From NCBI GenBank assembly GCA_964423675.1, contig CAYRFP010000039.1, positions 1-21,161 on the forward strand: a DNA stretch of 21,161 nucleotides, in the 5' to 3' direction. The position numbers and the translations under genes were made by a program. Positions 1-8,236 of this stretch are shown here, piece by piece. A model generated the notes under the pieces. The model saw only the letters and a program-made list of their open reading frames with translations, was not told the DNA's origin and ran no database searches. Each line of letters starts with the position of its first letter. Positions within the stretch are counted from its first letter, which is position 1. This DNA comes from RUG563 sp964423675 (GTDB lineage Bacteria; Bacillota; Clostridia; Christensenellales; Aristaeellaceae).

Positions 1-64
1 GAAAAAGCAGACCATCCTCATTCATTGGAACTTCATTGGTGCAGTCGAACTGCCCAAAGAACCG

Positions 65-110
65 AAAAAATCGGCATAGCCGGATTTCTCCAAACTATGC
101 CGATATTTTT
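65..110 (-). terminator. Rho-independent terminator of the six-gene operon
   Basis: A 10-bp stem (70-79 pairing with 95-104, arm ATCGGCATAG) has a 15-nt loop that can form a small inner stem. Read on the minus strand it is followed by a run of six T, the expected form for ending the transcript of the metallophosphoesterase gene that stops at 185. On the plus strand a T run also follows (after ATA), so it may work in both directions. Positions 1-64 hold no gene that I can support. Confidence 0.85.
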
Positions 111-184
111 TCAAGGAATTAAATCCCTTAGTGAGAACCCCTTTAGCTGAGCTTTCCTTTTTTGCTGATTGCTTTCGTGTTTTC

Positions 185-1219
185 TTAATGTCTGACCCGG
201 AAAAAGTAATTACAGCCACCCTCAAAGAAATCCGGGTTTCGCTGCGCGGCCAAGCCCATGATTTCCATCAGCCGCACTTGATGGGTTTCCATGCCGCCGT
301 CCTCCGTCAGATCGATTACCCGGCCACCCCGCAGATCATCATGGGTGGACATATTGTAACCAATGCTGCCGTCAAGAGCCAGCGTTATGCCACAATATTT
401 CCCCTGGAAATCGCACAGATGCTCGTAGCCGCAGAAAATCCCCTTCACATCGCCCCGCTGAAGGCAGGCCATAAACAGACCACTGTTAACTTCTGTGGCA
501 GTAATATCCTCTCGCTTGTTGCCAATCGCGCCGCATTCCTCCGGGTTCCGGGCCACCAGGCAATATTCCAGAATTGGATTATGCATATACATGATGGCAG
601 GAATTTTCCGGCCTGCGGCCTGTTCCCGGCGCAGAGATTCCTGATAATACCACATAACCTGGTCAAACATCGGCGCAGAATTCACCCGGCCATAACCAAA
701 GGAATTAGGCAAAATAAACTGAGTATCCTTGGGCAGACCGAAGCGAGCAATATAATCCCGAAACTCCGCATGGGAATCCAGTGCCCAGATATGATAGGCC
801 ACTACATCGCTGGCGGAGGAAAGAATGGGCAGGCAATAATTGCCCACGCCGCTGATTTCCTCCGGCCCGGCTTCTGACAGACAGCCCGGAATGCTTTCAT
901 ATACCTTTTCTTCCACTTCCAGAGGCAGGCCCATTTCCCGGTCATGATTGCCAAACACATGCGCCCAGGGCAAGCCTCGCTGCAAAACCGGCTCCATGAT
1001 CTGCATCATGTATGCCCGCACCTGTTCCGGCGTTTCATCCTCCATGCATTGATCCCCGCCCAGCAGCACCAGATCCGGCTTTGTATGCTCCAGCAGCGCT
1101 TCAATGCCCGCTTTCATTTTCGGGAATCCCGCGCTATCGGCGGTGTAAGCATGAAAATCCGAAATCATCAGGATTCTAAATTTCCCATCCGCATGAAACC
1201 GCAAAACCTGCTTTTCCAT
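185..1219 (-). CDS. Calcineurin-like metallophosphoesterase with altered last metal motif
   Basis: This 344-residue protein has the metallophosphoesterase motif series: DFH (D21, H23), GGD (D56), GNHD (N91, H92) and a lone His (H213 in MYMHNP). The family normally ends with GHxH, but here it reads GYEH (Y265, H267), so one usual metal ligand is replaced by Tyr. There is no signal peptide, so it should act in the cytoplasm, hydrolysing a phosphomonoester or phosphodiester with a two-metal centre. It is last in the operon, 12 nt after the serine hydrolase stop, with AAGGAGG about 7 nt before the ATG. It is clearly related to the metallophosphoesterase at 2829-3872, which keeps GHDH. The family is secure; the substrate is unknown and activity may be altered by the Tyr. 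Confidence 0.93.
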   Translation of the reverse strand: MEKQVLRFHADGKFRILMISDFHAYTADSAGFPKMKAGIEALLEHTKPDLVLLGGDQCMEDETPEQVRAYMMQIMEPVLQRGLPWAHVFGNHDREMGLPLEVEEKVYESIPGCLSEAGPEEISGVGNYCLPILSSASDVVAYHIWALDSHAEFRDYIARFGLPKDTQFILPNSFGYGRVNSAPMFDQVMWYYQESLRREQAAGRKIPAIMYMHNPILEYCLVARNPEECGAIGNKREDITATEVNSGLFMACLQRGDVKGIFCGYEHLCDFQGKYCGITLALDGSIGYNMSTHDDLRGGRVIDLTEDGGMETHQVRLMEIMGLAAQRNPDFFEGGCNYFFRVRH

Positions 1220-1231
1220 TTTGTTCCTCCT

Positions 1232-2104
1232 TCATTCCCGCGCGCCGTAATCGCGAATCCATTCCGCCACAACCTGGCTATTGGCTCCGCATGCCTGCAT
1301 CGCCACCACCCGGCACTGCTCCGGTGCCACGATTAGCTTTTGCCCATGCATGCCGCCCTTATAGTAGATCCGGTGTTGATCATCCCAATCTACCGCAAAG
1401 CCGGAGGAAACGGCCTTATCTACCCATTCCCGGGAGAGCAGCCGTTCGCCCTTATAAACCCCGCCGCTTAAATACAATTGTCCAACCTTCACCATGTCCG
1501 AGGAATGGAGATACAGCCCAGTCGCGCCCATCGTATGCCCCATCGGGCAATGACTCCAGGTCATTTCCTGAAAGCCCATTTTCCATAGCAGCTTCTGCCA
1601 CAGGAAATCGTCCAGCCCCATGCCTGTCTTTTTTTCCACGATCCGGGCCAGAAGATAAAACGCGCCATCGGAATAATGCTCTTCCGTGCCCGGTTCGTAG
1701 GACAACGGATAGGTGAGCATATAGCGCAGAAAATCCTGGGTAAACTCCACAGAAGGATGGATATCAATATCCAAAAAGCCTCCGGGCAGCCCCAGTTTAT
1801 GGGTCAGCGCCCGTTCCACAGTGGCGTCCTCCCAGCGGGGATCCATTCCTTTTTCCGGGATTTCCTCCCGCAGAATATCGCAAACCTTTTCATCCAGCCG
1901 AAGTTTGCCCGCATCCACCAGCAAACCAATGGCCACAGCGGTAAACATTTTTGCCACAGAATAGGTGTTCTGGCAGAAGTTGGCCCGGATGCATTCTGCC
2001 GTTTCGATAGCCCTATCCTGATAAACCTGAGATAGACGGATGATTTCAAAGGGCTGGGTTTGAATAAACTCCAGGCAAGCCTGCATAAACGGGCTTTGCT
2101 TCAT
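1232..2104 (-). CDS. Serine hydrolase, beta-lactamase/esterase fold (class C type)
   Basis: This 290-residue protein belongs to the penicillin-binding-protein-like serine hydrolases. The SxxK nucleophile motif is S49-V-A-K52. The second motif, usually YxN, is Y144-S-D146. A late GGMHGQ segment (HxG) stands where KTG/HTG is expected. The LTHKLGL segment near residue 102 matches the conserved LLxHxTG stretch. No signal peptide or membrane anchor is visible, which argues against a cell-wall enzyme or secreted beta-lactamase and favours an intracellular esterase or amidase. It lies 12 nt after the GDPD gene and 12 nt before the metallophosphoesterase, within the operon. It is a relative of the serine hydrolase at 4592-5497, which also has YxD in place of YxN. 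The substrate cannot be read from sequence. Confidence 0.92.
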   Translation of the reverse strand: MKQSPFMQACLEFIQTQPFEIIRLSQVYQDRAIETAECIRANFCQNTYSVAKMFTAVAIGLLVDAGKLRLDEKVCDILREEIPEKGMDPRWEDATVERALTHKLGLPGGFLDIDIHPSVEFTQDFLRYMLTYPLSYEPGTEEHYSDGAFYLLARIVEKKTGMGLDDFLWQKLLWKMGFQEMTWSHCPMGHTMGATGLYLHSSDMVKVGQLYLSGGVYKGERLLSREWVDKAVSSGFAVDWDDQHRIYYKGGMHGQKLIVAPEQCRVVAMQACGANSQVVAEWIRDYGARE

Positions 2105-2116
2105 CTGCTTTTCTCC

Positions 2117-2815
2117 TTATTCTGCCGCCCCGCCGAACAGATCGGATTCGATATAATCCACATTCATGGCCCGAATGCGATCGATGCTTTCCTGGGTGTT
2201 GCACGTCCACACGGCTACTTCCAGCCCATGGGCATGGAAGGCATCCACCATCTCCTGGGTGATCACATACTGATCCACATCGATGGAAAAGCCATATTCA
2301 AAGCAGCGCTCCCACTCGCGCTGAGCAGTGCCATAGGTAAACATCAGTGGTAGCGAGGGATACGCCTGATGAATGCGGATCAAATTATCAAAATCGAAGG
2401 ATTGCAGAATGCATTTGGATAGATCGTATACTTCCTCGATCATGTCCATCACGGCTTTTTCCTGAGCATCGGAAAAATGCCCCTTGAGCTCAATAAAGCA
2501 AATCATGCCATGCTTTTTCATGATTTCCAGATAGCGCCGGAAGGTACACAGATACACGGCATCATCCGTCTTTTCGTTTTTCAGCGGCTGCGCCGTCAAC
2601 TGGGCAAAAGTGCTTTCCGAAACGATCCATTCCGAACCATCCTGCAGCACCGCTTCGGCGTTGTGGCTGCAAACCAGTACGCCATCCCGGGTCATCCGAA
2701 TATCGGTTTCGGCTCCGCCAGAATGATTTTCCGCTGCCTTTTCAAAGGCCAATTCCGTGTTCTGCAGATATTTTCCACTAAAGCCTCGATGGGCGATCAT
2801 GCAAATTTTTTTCAT
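2117..2815 (-). CDS. Glycerophosphodiester phosphodiesterase (GDPD)
   Basis: The protein of about 232 residues opens with the GDPD signature: AHRG (H9, R10) followed by NTELAFEKA, then ETD and a conserved SHN, and later IELKG, the usual metal-binding Glu segment. The family hydrolyses glycerophosphodiesters to glycerol-3-phosphate and an alcohol in a TIM barrel with a bound metal. There is no signal peptide, so it should act on an imported substrate. I chose the ATG at 2815 rather than the in-frame ATG at 2851 because TAAGGAG, overlapping the stop of the upstream metallophosphoesterase gene, is an ideal ribosome binding site for it. The 2851 start would overlap that gene and add a charged, non-conserved leader. 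It is the fourth gene of the operon. Confidence 0.93.
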   Translation of the reverse strand: MKKICMIAHRGFSGKYLQNTELAFEKAAENHSGGAETDIRMTRDGVLVCSHNAEAVLQDGSEWIVSESTFAQLTAQPLKNEKTDDAVYLCTFRRYLEIMKKHGMICFIELKGHFSDAQEKAVMDMIEEVYDLSKCILQSFDFDNLIRIHQAYPSLPLMFTYGTAQREWERCFEYGFSIDVDQYVITQEMVDAFHAHGLEVAVWTCNTQESIDRIRAMNVDYIESDLFGGAAE

Positions 2816-2828
2816 TTTCTCTTTCTCC

Positions 2829-3872
2829 TTAGCATTTTTCTGGCCGACCATGATTATCCGCCTTGTCCGCGCCCATCACATCCCGAAGCCGCAGCATATA
2901 GGTATTTCCGCCCTTCCAAAGATCCTTTTCGTCCAGTTCCACCACGCGGCCGCCCCGCTGATCATCATTGGAGCCGCAGTCATAATTGATACCCGCGCAA
3001 TTTCCCAGCGTCACGCCGCAATACTGGCCGCAAAAATCATTCAAATGATCGTGGCCACAGAAAATCCCGCGAATATCGCCGCGCTGTAGGCAGGCAGAAA
3101 ACAGTCCGGCATTCAGTTCATTGCAGCAGACGGGCTCCCGCATCACGCCGGTCATATGCGTAATCTGGGGATTACGCGGAATATGGCAGAATTCCGGAAG
3201 CGGAATATGCATATACATCATCCCTGGCACCTTCCGGCCCAGCGCCCGTTCAATCGCCTTGGAGGTTTCATAATACCACAGCACCTGATCGGTATGCACG
3301 GTATCCGACCAATACCCCATGCAGAAATGCTCAGGCAGGCTGAATTTGGTGTCCTCGGGCAAGCCATATTTCAGGGCGAACTGACGGTTGTCATCATGGC
3401 TGTCCATACCCCAAATCTGGAAAGCTACCGCATCGCTCTCCGAATGCAAAATGGGCAGCACATAATTGCCCACGCCGCTGATGTCCTCCGGCCCTGCCTT
3501 GCTGATGCAATGCGGAAACGCTTCAAACACCTTCTGCTGCACATCATTGGAAAGGCCCTTATTATAATCGTGATTGCCATATACATGCGCCCAGGGAATG
3601 CCCATTTTCTCGATAGTTTCGGTGATCAGGCCGATATACGTCTGCAATTCTTCCACCGTTTCGCAGCCAATACGGCAGCCCGTCAAATCTCCTGCAAAGA
3701 GAACCAAGTCCGGCTTAGCGTCGGCAACGATCGCGTCAATAGCGCACTTCAATTGGGGATGCAGATCTGTTCCCCCGTGGGGATCAGCCAAAATCAGAAT
3801 CTTAAATTTCCCATCCGGCCGAAAACGCAGAGGCTTTTTGAGATGCAGATACTCCTTCTTGTCAAAATCCAT
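2829..3872 (-). CDS. Calcineurin-like metallophosphoesterase, full motif set
   Basis: This 347-residue protein has a complete metallophosphoesterase motif set: DPH (D30, H32), GD (D62), GNHD (N100, H101), the single His in MYMHIP, and GHDH near residue 270. It lacks a signal peptide. It resembles the 185-1219 protein along its whole length, for example DGKFKIL, HVYGNHD, GPEDISGVGNYVLPIL and CLQRGDIRGIFCG, so the two are paralogues within one operon. The start is supported by GAAGGAGG about 8 nt upstream. It sits 21 nt after the HAD gene. It probably cleaves a phosphate ester or diester in the cytoplasm as part of the same pathway as its neighbours; the substrate is unknown. Confidence 0.94.
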   Translation of the reverse strand: MDFDKKEYLHLKKPLRFRPDGKFKILILADPHGGTDLHPQLKCAIDAIVADAKPDLVLFAGDLTGCRIGCETVEELQTYIGLITETIEKMGIPWAHVYGNHDYNKGLSNDVQQKVFEAFPHCISKAGPEDISGVGNYVLPILHSESDAVAFQIWGMDSHDDNRQFALKYGLPEDTKFSLPEHFCMGYWSDTVHTDQVLWYYETSKAIERALGRKVPGMMYMHIPLPEFCHIPRNPQITHMTGVMREPVCCNELNAGLFSACLQRGDIRGIFCGHDHLNDFCGQYCGVTLGNCAGINYDCGSNDDQRGGRVVELDEKDLWKGGNTYMLRLRDVMGADKADNHGRPEKC

Positions 3873-3893
3873 AGCAAATCCTCCTTCAAAGGC

Positions 3894-4595
3894 TCAAGCG
3901 TTTTCCTTTTCGCTTTCCGCCATCAATTGATCGATCAAATCCGCAATACTATTGCAATGGTTTTTTGCCGCCGCGATCACCGGGGCTCGGCCGCTATTCA
4001 TGGCCCAGCCATTCAGCTGCAGCAGCATATCCAGGTCGTTTAAGTCATCGCCCACCACGGCGGCTTCTTCCTCGTCCAGCCCAAAATACGCCAGCGCATG
4101 ACGCACCCCCTCTGCCTTGCTCTCCCCTTTTTTCACGATATTGATATTTAACCCGTTGGCATAGGCGGATATTTCTTCCCCCATTTTCCGATTCAATTCT
4201 TCTACGAATTCCGCCGCCGCTTCACAGGTGGGCATCAGCGCGCTGTATTGAGAATACGTTTCCGTCCGGTCGTCCCCGGCGACGCTGTAATCCAATGCAT
4301 CGGGCCGTTGCTCAAAAGCCAATTGCAGCCGATGGAACACATCCCAGTTCATGCGAATATCCCGCAGCACGTTTCCTTCCCCATCCAGCAGCAACGCCCC
4401 GTTATAGCAAAGAAAATAATCGCATTTTACGCCGTGGCCGGCGATCCGCTGAGGGAAGGAGCGGCCCCGTCCCGTCACCACGCCAAATAATCCGCCCGCC
4501 TTTTGCCAGCAGGCAATGGCCGCCTTGTTCTCTTCGCTCACCTGATCGTGAATAGAAAGGGTTCCGTCATAGTCCGAAGCAATCAGTCGTTTCAT
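3894..4595 (-). CDS. HAD-superfamily hydrolase, Cof type
   Basis: This 233-residue protein starts with the HAD motif I, DYDGT (nucleophile D8, acid D10). It has a NGALLLD segment typical of the Cof-type cap region, motif III Lys in KGESKAEGV, and motif IV GDDLNDLDML. Members of this group are cytoplasmic phosphatases for sugar phosphates or similar small molecules. Its ATG overlaps the stop of the upstream serine hydrolase gene by four bases (ATGA), a sign of coupled translation. Within the operon it may remove phosphate released as phosphomonoester by the phosphodiesterases (inference). The length is slightly short for the family but all motifs are present. Confidence 0.93.
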   Translation of the reverse strand: MKRLIASDYDGTLSIHDQVSEENKAAIACWQKAGGLFGVVTGRGRSFPQRIAGHGVKCDYFLCYNGALLLDGEGNVLRDIRMNWDVFHRLQLAFEQRPDALDYSVAGDDRTETYSQYSALMPTCEAAAEFVEELNRKMGEEISAYANGLNINIVKKGESKAEGVRHALAYFGLDEEEAAVVGDDLNDLDMLLQLNGWAMNSGRAPVIAAAKNHCNSIADLIDQLMAESEKENA

Positions 4596-5497
4596 TGGTT
4601 TTCTCCCTGCTTTTCCAATTTGGGATAGAGCACGTCTTCCACTTTGTCGATCTCCCGAGTATAGCTGAGAATCGCAATCACCCGTTTTTCGTCATAAGAG
4701 AAAATCAGCCGTTGGCCATACATGCCGGTTTTGCAAAATACGTTGCGATGATCTCCCCGCAGCCGATAGAAGGCGAGCGGCCGCTCCAGAGCATAGCGAA
4801 TCCATGCTTCGCTCAGAATCTGCTTTCCATCCCATTTACCCTTTTGCAGCCACAGCTGGCCCAGCTTCGCCAGATCAGTGGAGGAAATCACCAGGCCCGT
4901 TCCTCCATAGGCATGGCCCAGCGGGCAGGCATACCAGGCCCAATCTCGCACTTGCAGAGGATTAAACAGCTTTTCCCTCAAATAATCCTGCATGGGCACA
5001 CCCGCGATTTTTGCCACCACCCGAGATAGCACATAGAACCCCGTATCCGTATACGATCCGTCCACCCCATGCATGCCTGTGATGGGCCGGCCCAGGATAA
5101 AGGCCAGCCAGTCCCCCTTGGTATACTGGCGCAGATCGCATCCGTCCAAATCCGTGGCCCGGATGGAATCCTTCTCGGCTTCGTATCCGGTTTTGTGCAG
5201 CAGCAAATCCTCGATCGTCACGTCTGCCCATTTCGGGTCGCTGCCTTCAGGGAGCGTTCCGAAAATATCACCCAGATTGTCATCCAGCCGCAACTTTTTC
5301 TCGTCCCAGAGAAAACCAATGGCAACCATGGTAAACGCCTTGGAAACGGAATAAACATTGCGACAGATGGGCGTATTGCTAAACGCATTCTCGCGCACAT
5401 TGACCGTTTTGCTTTCCCCATTCCAAATTTCTGTAACCGAATAAATATCGAGGCCATGCTCCTGAATGGCCTGTAACGCCAGGCTTAGCTTCTCCAT
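4592..5497 (-). CDS. Serine hydrolase, beta-lactamase/esterase fold, first gene of operon
   Basis: This 301-residue protein has SxxK at S50-V-S-K53, LLLHKTG around H101, and Y149-T-D151 in place of YxN. A KTGMYGQ segment lies near the C-terminus where KTG/HTG is expected. There is no signal peptide. It is paralogous to the 1232-2104 protein (shared SYSV-K motif context, AIGxL, KLRLD, DPxW and GHxxGxTGL segments). GGGAGGG lies about 9 nt before the ATG. It is the promoter-proximal gene of the six-gene minus-strand operon, so it should be among its best expressed. A cytoplasmic esterase or amidase role is likely; a resistance role is unlikely given the lack of export. Confidence 0.92.
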   Translation of the reverse strand: MEKLSLALQAIQEHGLDIYSVTEIWNGESKTVNVRENAFSNTPICRNVYSVSKAFTMVAIGFLWDEKKLRLDDNLGDIFGTLPEGSDPKWADVTIEDLLLHKTGYEAEKDSIRATDLDGCDLRQYTKGDWLAFILGRPITGMHGVDGSYTDTGFYVLSRVVAKIAGVPMQDYLREKLFNPLQVRDWAWYACPLGHAYGGTGLVISSTDLAKLGQLWLQKGKWDGKQILSEAWIRYALERPLAFYRLRGDHRNVFCKTGMYGQRLIFSYDEKRVIAILSYTREIDKVEDVLYPKLEKQGENQ

Positions 5498-5544
5498 GCG
5501 GCTTGCCCTCCCTGTTTTTTTCTTTTTCCACCAAAGCTGTTTCC

Positions 5545-5588
5545 ATTATATCGTCATTCCACCGTTTTGGCAATGAAGGATTCCATTA
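5545..5588 (-). promoter_or_regulatory. Promoter and operator of the six-gene operon
   Basis: On the minus strand a TTGCCA -35 (5573-5568) and a perfect TATAAT -10 (5550-5545) are 17 bp apart, placing the transcript start near 5538. The 17-mer TAATGGAATCCTTCATT (5588-5572) ends so that its final TT is the first TT of the -35. This is the same arrangement as at the AraC, importer and GH promoters. An upstream second copy is weak or absent here. Confidence 0.75.
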
Positions 5589-5611
5589 AATCCTCGCTTT
5601 TTTCTTTATTC

Positions 5612-5674
5612 TATCAAAATTATTCATTTTATCAAAATTCTTCATTGTGAAAAATATATGTTTTATGGTATAAT
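5612..5674 (+). promoter_or_regulatory. AraC gene promoter with tandem direct-repeat operator
   Basis: Two 17-bp direct repeats, TATCAAAATTATTCATT (5612-5628) and TATCAAAATTCTTCATT (5630-5646), differ at one base and have an 18-bp period. The second runs into a TTGTGA -35 (5645-5650). After 18 bp comes an extended -10, TGG plus TATAAT (5669-5674). The expected start of transcription is near 5681. Tandem direct repeats beside the -35 are typical of AraC-family binding sites, so autoregulation is likely. Confidence 0.8.
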
Positions 5675-5713
5675 TCTTTTATCATGTCGAACAAACGAAA
5701 GGGGAAGGACTCC

Positions 5714-7942
5714 ATGCGCTTTGCTTCCGGCTTTGATTCAGACCGTAAACGGTTGATGCGCTATTTCCGCGCTTTTTTTCTATTGCTAATCAGCGTGGCT
5801 ATTTTATTTTGCTGCCTGCAATTTTTCTATACCAGCCATCTGGTGCGCCAGGAAAATGAGCACAATTCCCGGAACACCTTCGCCCTGCTCAAGCATGCCC
5901 ATGACGTGACCTTTGATCAGCTGCTCCATTCCGTAGCCGCGCTGGTAAACGATAACAACCAATATAATAGCTTTCCCATCTACTATCAGCGCAACGATGT
6001 AAATCAGCAGCGCTCCGCTTTAAAAAACATGGAGGCCATTAAAAACTCTATTCTGGGCATAGAGAACATTTGCTTTTTCTATCCAGAATACGATCTTACC
6101 CTTTCCACGATTCAAACCGTTTCCGAACTTTCTCTTTACCACGACTATGAATTCCTCAGCACACTTCGCGATTCCACCTTTTCCACCTTCAAAACCTTTG
6201 TTCGCTCCGTCATCTATCCTTCCAGCACCACATCTTCCAACGTAGTCACGCTGGTGATCTCTCTTCCGCTTACTTTCACTGCCCGCAATACGAACGGATA
6301 TTATCTGGCGCTGGATTTGAAATATTCCGTTTTCACTTCCACCTTCTCCGAAATGATCCCCGATAGCGAAAGTGGGCTGATGATTTTCAATGAACAGGGC
6401 ACGCTGCTCAGCGGCATGGGCAGGGCCTATGATCTTAACGATCTATTGGACGATACCCAGCTTCTGACCGAAAGCATCGTTTCCTATCAAAAGACCGTTC
6501 AGGGCGATGAACTAACCCTTTACTGCACCAAAAACTCCGAATTAAACTGGATCTATGTTTACGCCCAGGACACCAGCCGTTTTGCCAATCGCCTATTCCA
6601 AATCCGCAATTGGATTATGATTATGTTCAGCGCTGTGGTGGCCGCAGGCATTCTCTATGCCTGTATCATTTCCAAGCGGCTTTATCGCCCCATCCATCAG
6701 ATTTCCGAGCAATTGGGCAATCAGGAGGTGGACGTATTCGACCGGATTGGCGGCATCATCGCTCAGAACGAAAAGCTGAACAATGAATTGCAGGAAAATC
6801 TGGTAACAGGCCGCAATCGGCGGCTTCTGCAACGGATGCTGCTGAAATTCAATATCGATAACGATGAACAGGGTGGGCTGAACCTGCACTCCAGCGAAAA
6901 GGAATGCGCCTTTTATCTCATTAATACCGCCATGGCCCGGGCCAGCATTCCAGCCGAAACTCTGGAAGGAATCTTCGCGCAGCACGGCATGCGGCTGGTC
7001 ATTCAGCTTTATACCGCGCCCAACGAAATTGCCTGCATCGTAGCCTCCCCCGGCTTCACGCTGGACACCATCCTTCCCCCGGCTCAGGCGCTTTTGGATT
7101 CCGTTCGTTCTTCCGGCGGGCTGATCAACATCGGGATTTCCCGGCCGTTCCATGACGTATCCGAGCTCTCCGAAGCTTATCGCCAGGCAGAGGAAGCCCT
7201 GGGTATGCATCTGGTGCGCGGCGAAGGCATCGTCTGCTGCTTCTGGGAAATCCGCAATCATGTGGAGCCGAATTATCCCTTCAGAATTGAAAACGCCATT
7301 CTGCGCTGCTTCCGTGATCTGGACACCGATGGGCTGGATAAAAAGCTGCGGGAATTCCAGTGCTATCTGCTGGAAAGCGACGCAACGGCTCAGGTGGTGC
7401 GCGATTTCTATGTGCAGATGTTCTGCTCCTGTCAGCGGCTGGTACTGGATTTACCCATCCAAAACAGCGCATCGCTTCCCTCATTTTCTCACCACGAACT
7501 GATCAATCTGCCCACCTTGGACGATATGAACGGCTATCTGACGAATATGTTGCATACGTTCCTGTCGTATAAGGTTCCTACGGCAGAAAAATCCGAAGTA
7601 ATTGACCGGGTCTGTTCCTACATCGACAGCAATCTGAGCAAAATGCCCACTGTGGAACAGCTGGCAGCAGAATTCTTCCTTTCTCCCTCCGGACTGCGTT
7701 CGGAATTCAACCGGGTTATGGGCATGTCCATCAAAGCGTACACGGATGCGCAGCGGCTGAAGCTGGCCAAAGCCCTGCTGGAAAACAATAATCTGCGGGT
7801 GCTGGATATTGCTGCCCGCTGCGGCTTCAATTACGCCCAGTCCTTCATCACCTTCTTCAAATCCGCTACCACGCTGACCCCCGGCGAATATCGCCAGATG
7901 ATTAACAAAAAGCGGCTTGAAGACACAGAAAGCAACGAATAA
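5714..7942 (+). CDS. Membrane-bound AraC-family regulator with extracytoplasmic sensor region
   Basis: This is a 742-residue protein. A membrane helix at about residues 17-39 and another at about 300-320 bracket an external region of roughly 260 residues, the layout of two-pass Cache-type sensor regulators found beside LplABC-type sugar importers. After a cytoplasmic linker, residues about 630-730 form the AraC double helix-turn-helix. This includes VEQLAAEFFLSPSGLRSEF and the family signature IAARCGFNYAQSFITFFK ending in TPGEYR. I chose 5714 over the in-frame ATG at 5684. The predicted transcript starts only a few bases before 5684, while AAAGGGG lies about 9 nt before 5714. It probably senses an external sugar-like signal and activates the four promoters that share its putative operator (inference). 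Confidence 0.92.
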   Translation: MRFASGFDSDRKRLMRYFRAFFLLLISVAILFCCLQFFYTSHLVRQENEHNSRNTFALLKHAHDVTFDQLLHSVAALVNDNNQYNSFPIYYQRNDVNQQRSALKNMEAIKNSILGIENICFFYPEYDLTLSTIQTVSELSLYHDYEFLSTLRDSTFSTFKTFVRSVIYPSSTTSSNVVTLVISLPLTFTARNTNGYYLALDLKYSVFTSTFSEMIPDSESGLMIFNEQGTLLSGMGRAYDLNDLLDDTQLLTESIVSYQKTVQGDELTLYCTKNSELNWIYVYAQDTSRFANRLFQIRNWIMIMFSAVVAAGILYACIISKRLYRPIHQISEQLGNQEVDVFDRIGGIIAQNEKLNNELQENLVTGRNRRLLQRMLLKFNIDNDEQGGLNLHSSEKECAFYLINTAMARASIPAETLEGIFAQHGMRLVIQLYTAPNEIACIVASPGFTLDTILPPAQALLDSVRSSGGLINIGISRPFHDVSELSEAYRQAEEALGMHLVRGEGIVCCFWEIRNHVEPNYPFRIENAILRCFRDLDTDGLDKKLREFQCYLLESDATAQVVRDFYVQMFCSCQRLVLDLPIQNSASLPSFSHHELINLPTLDDMNGYLTNMLHTFLSYKVPTAEKSEVIDRVCSYIDSNLSKMPTVEQLAAEFFLSPSGLRSEFNRVMGMSIKAYTDAQRLKLAKALLENNNLRVLDIAARCGFNYAQSFITFFKSATTLTPGEYRQMINKKRLEDTESNE

Positions 7943-8182
7943 TCTGCTGCTGCATTCGCAATAAACGCGGACACAGTCAGCGCTCAGACGCTCCTGGAAT
8001 CCCAGGGGCGCTTGCTGTGATAAGGCGTTTTATCCTGAAATGCCGCAGCCTTCCACTGTTTCCTAAGCGATGACACGCCGCATTCCCTTCCTTCCATAAG
8101 TGGCGCTATAGAAGCACGGTGCGCTGTCTCCCCATCCGCATATCCCGCTGCAACACACTGCCGATGAATTTAGCCATTTAAT

Positions 8183-8225
8183 AACACAAGAGCGCCGGAC
8201 ACATCCGACGCTCTTGTGTTTTTGT
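8183..8225 (+). terminator. Terminator between AraC gene and importer operon
   Basis: A 12-bp outer stem (8183-8194 with 8209-8220, arm AACACAAGAGCG) continues past one mismatch into a 4-bp inner stem with a CACA loop. On the plus strand it runs directly into TTTTTGTTT, so it best serves the AraC transcript. It also lies just after the permease stop at 8237 and could end that minus-strand transcript less efficiently. The remaining gap 7943-8182 shows only a 9-bp hairpin at 7989-8010 without a T tail, and no gene. Confidence 0.7.
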
Positions 8226-8236
8226 TTCCGAATGGC

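Noticed and set aside
22..225. 67-codon minus-strand frame at the left end
   Set aside because: It overlaps the metallophosphoesterase stop and runs through the terminator hairpin. It has no ribosome binding site and a low-complexity basic product.
4592..5497. Antibiotic-resistance beta-lactamase
   Set aside because: There is no export signal, YxD replaces YxN, and the operon context is catabolic. An esterase-like role fits better.
5684..5713. Upstream in-frame ATG for the AraC regulator
   Set aside because: It lies about 3 nt after the predicted transcript start and has no ribosome binding site, whereas 5714 has one. Leaderless translation is possible but less likely.
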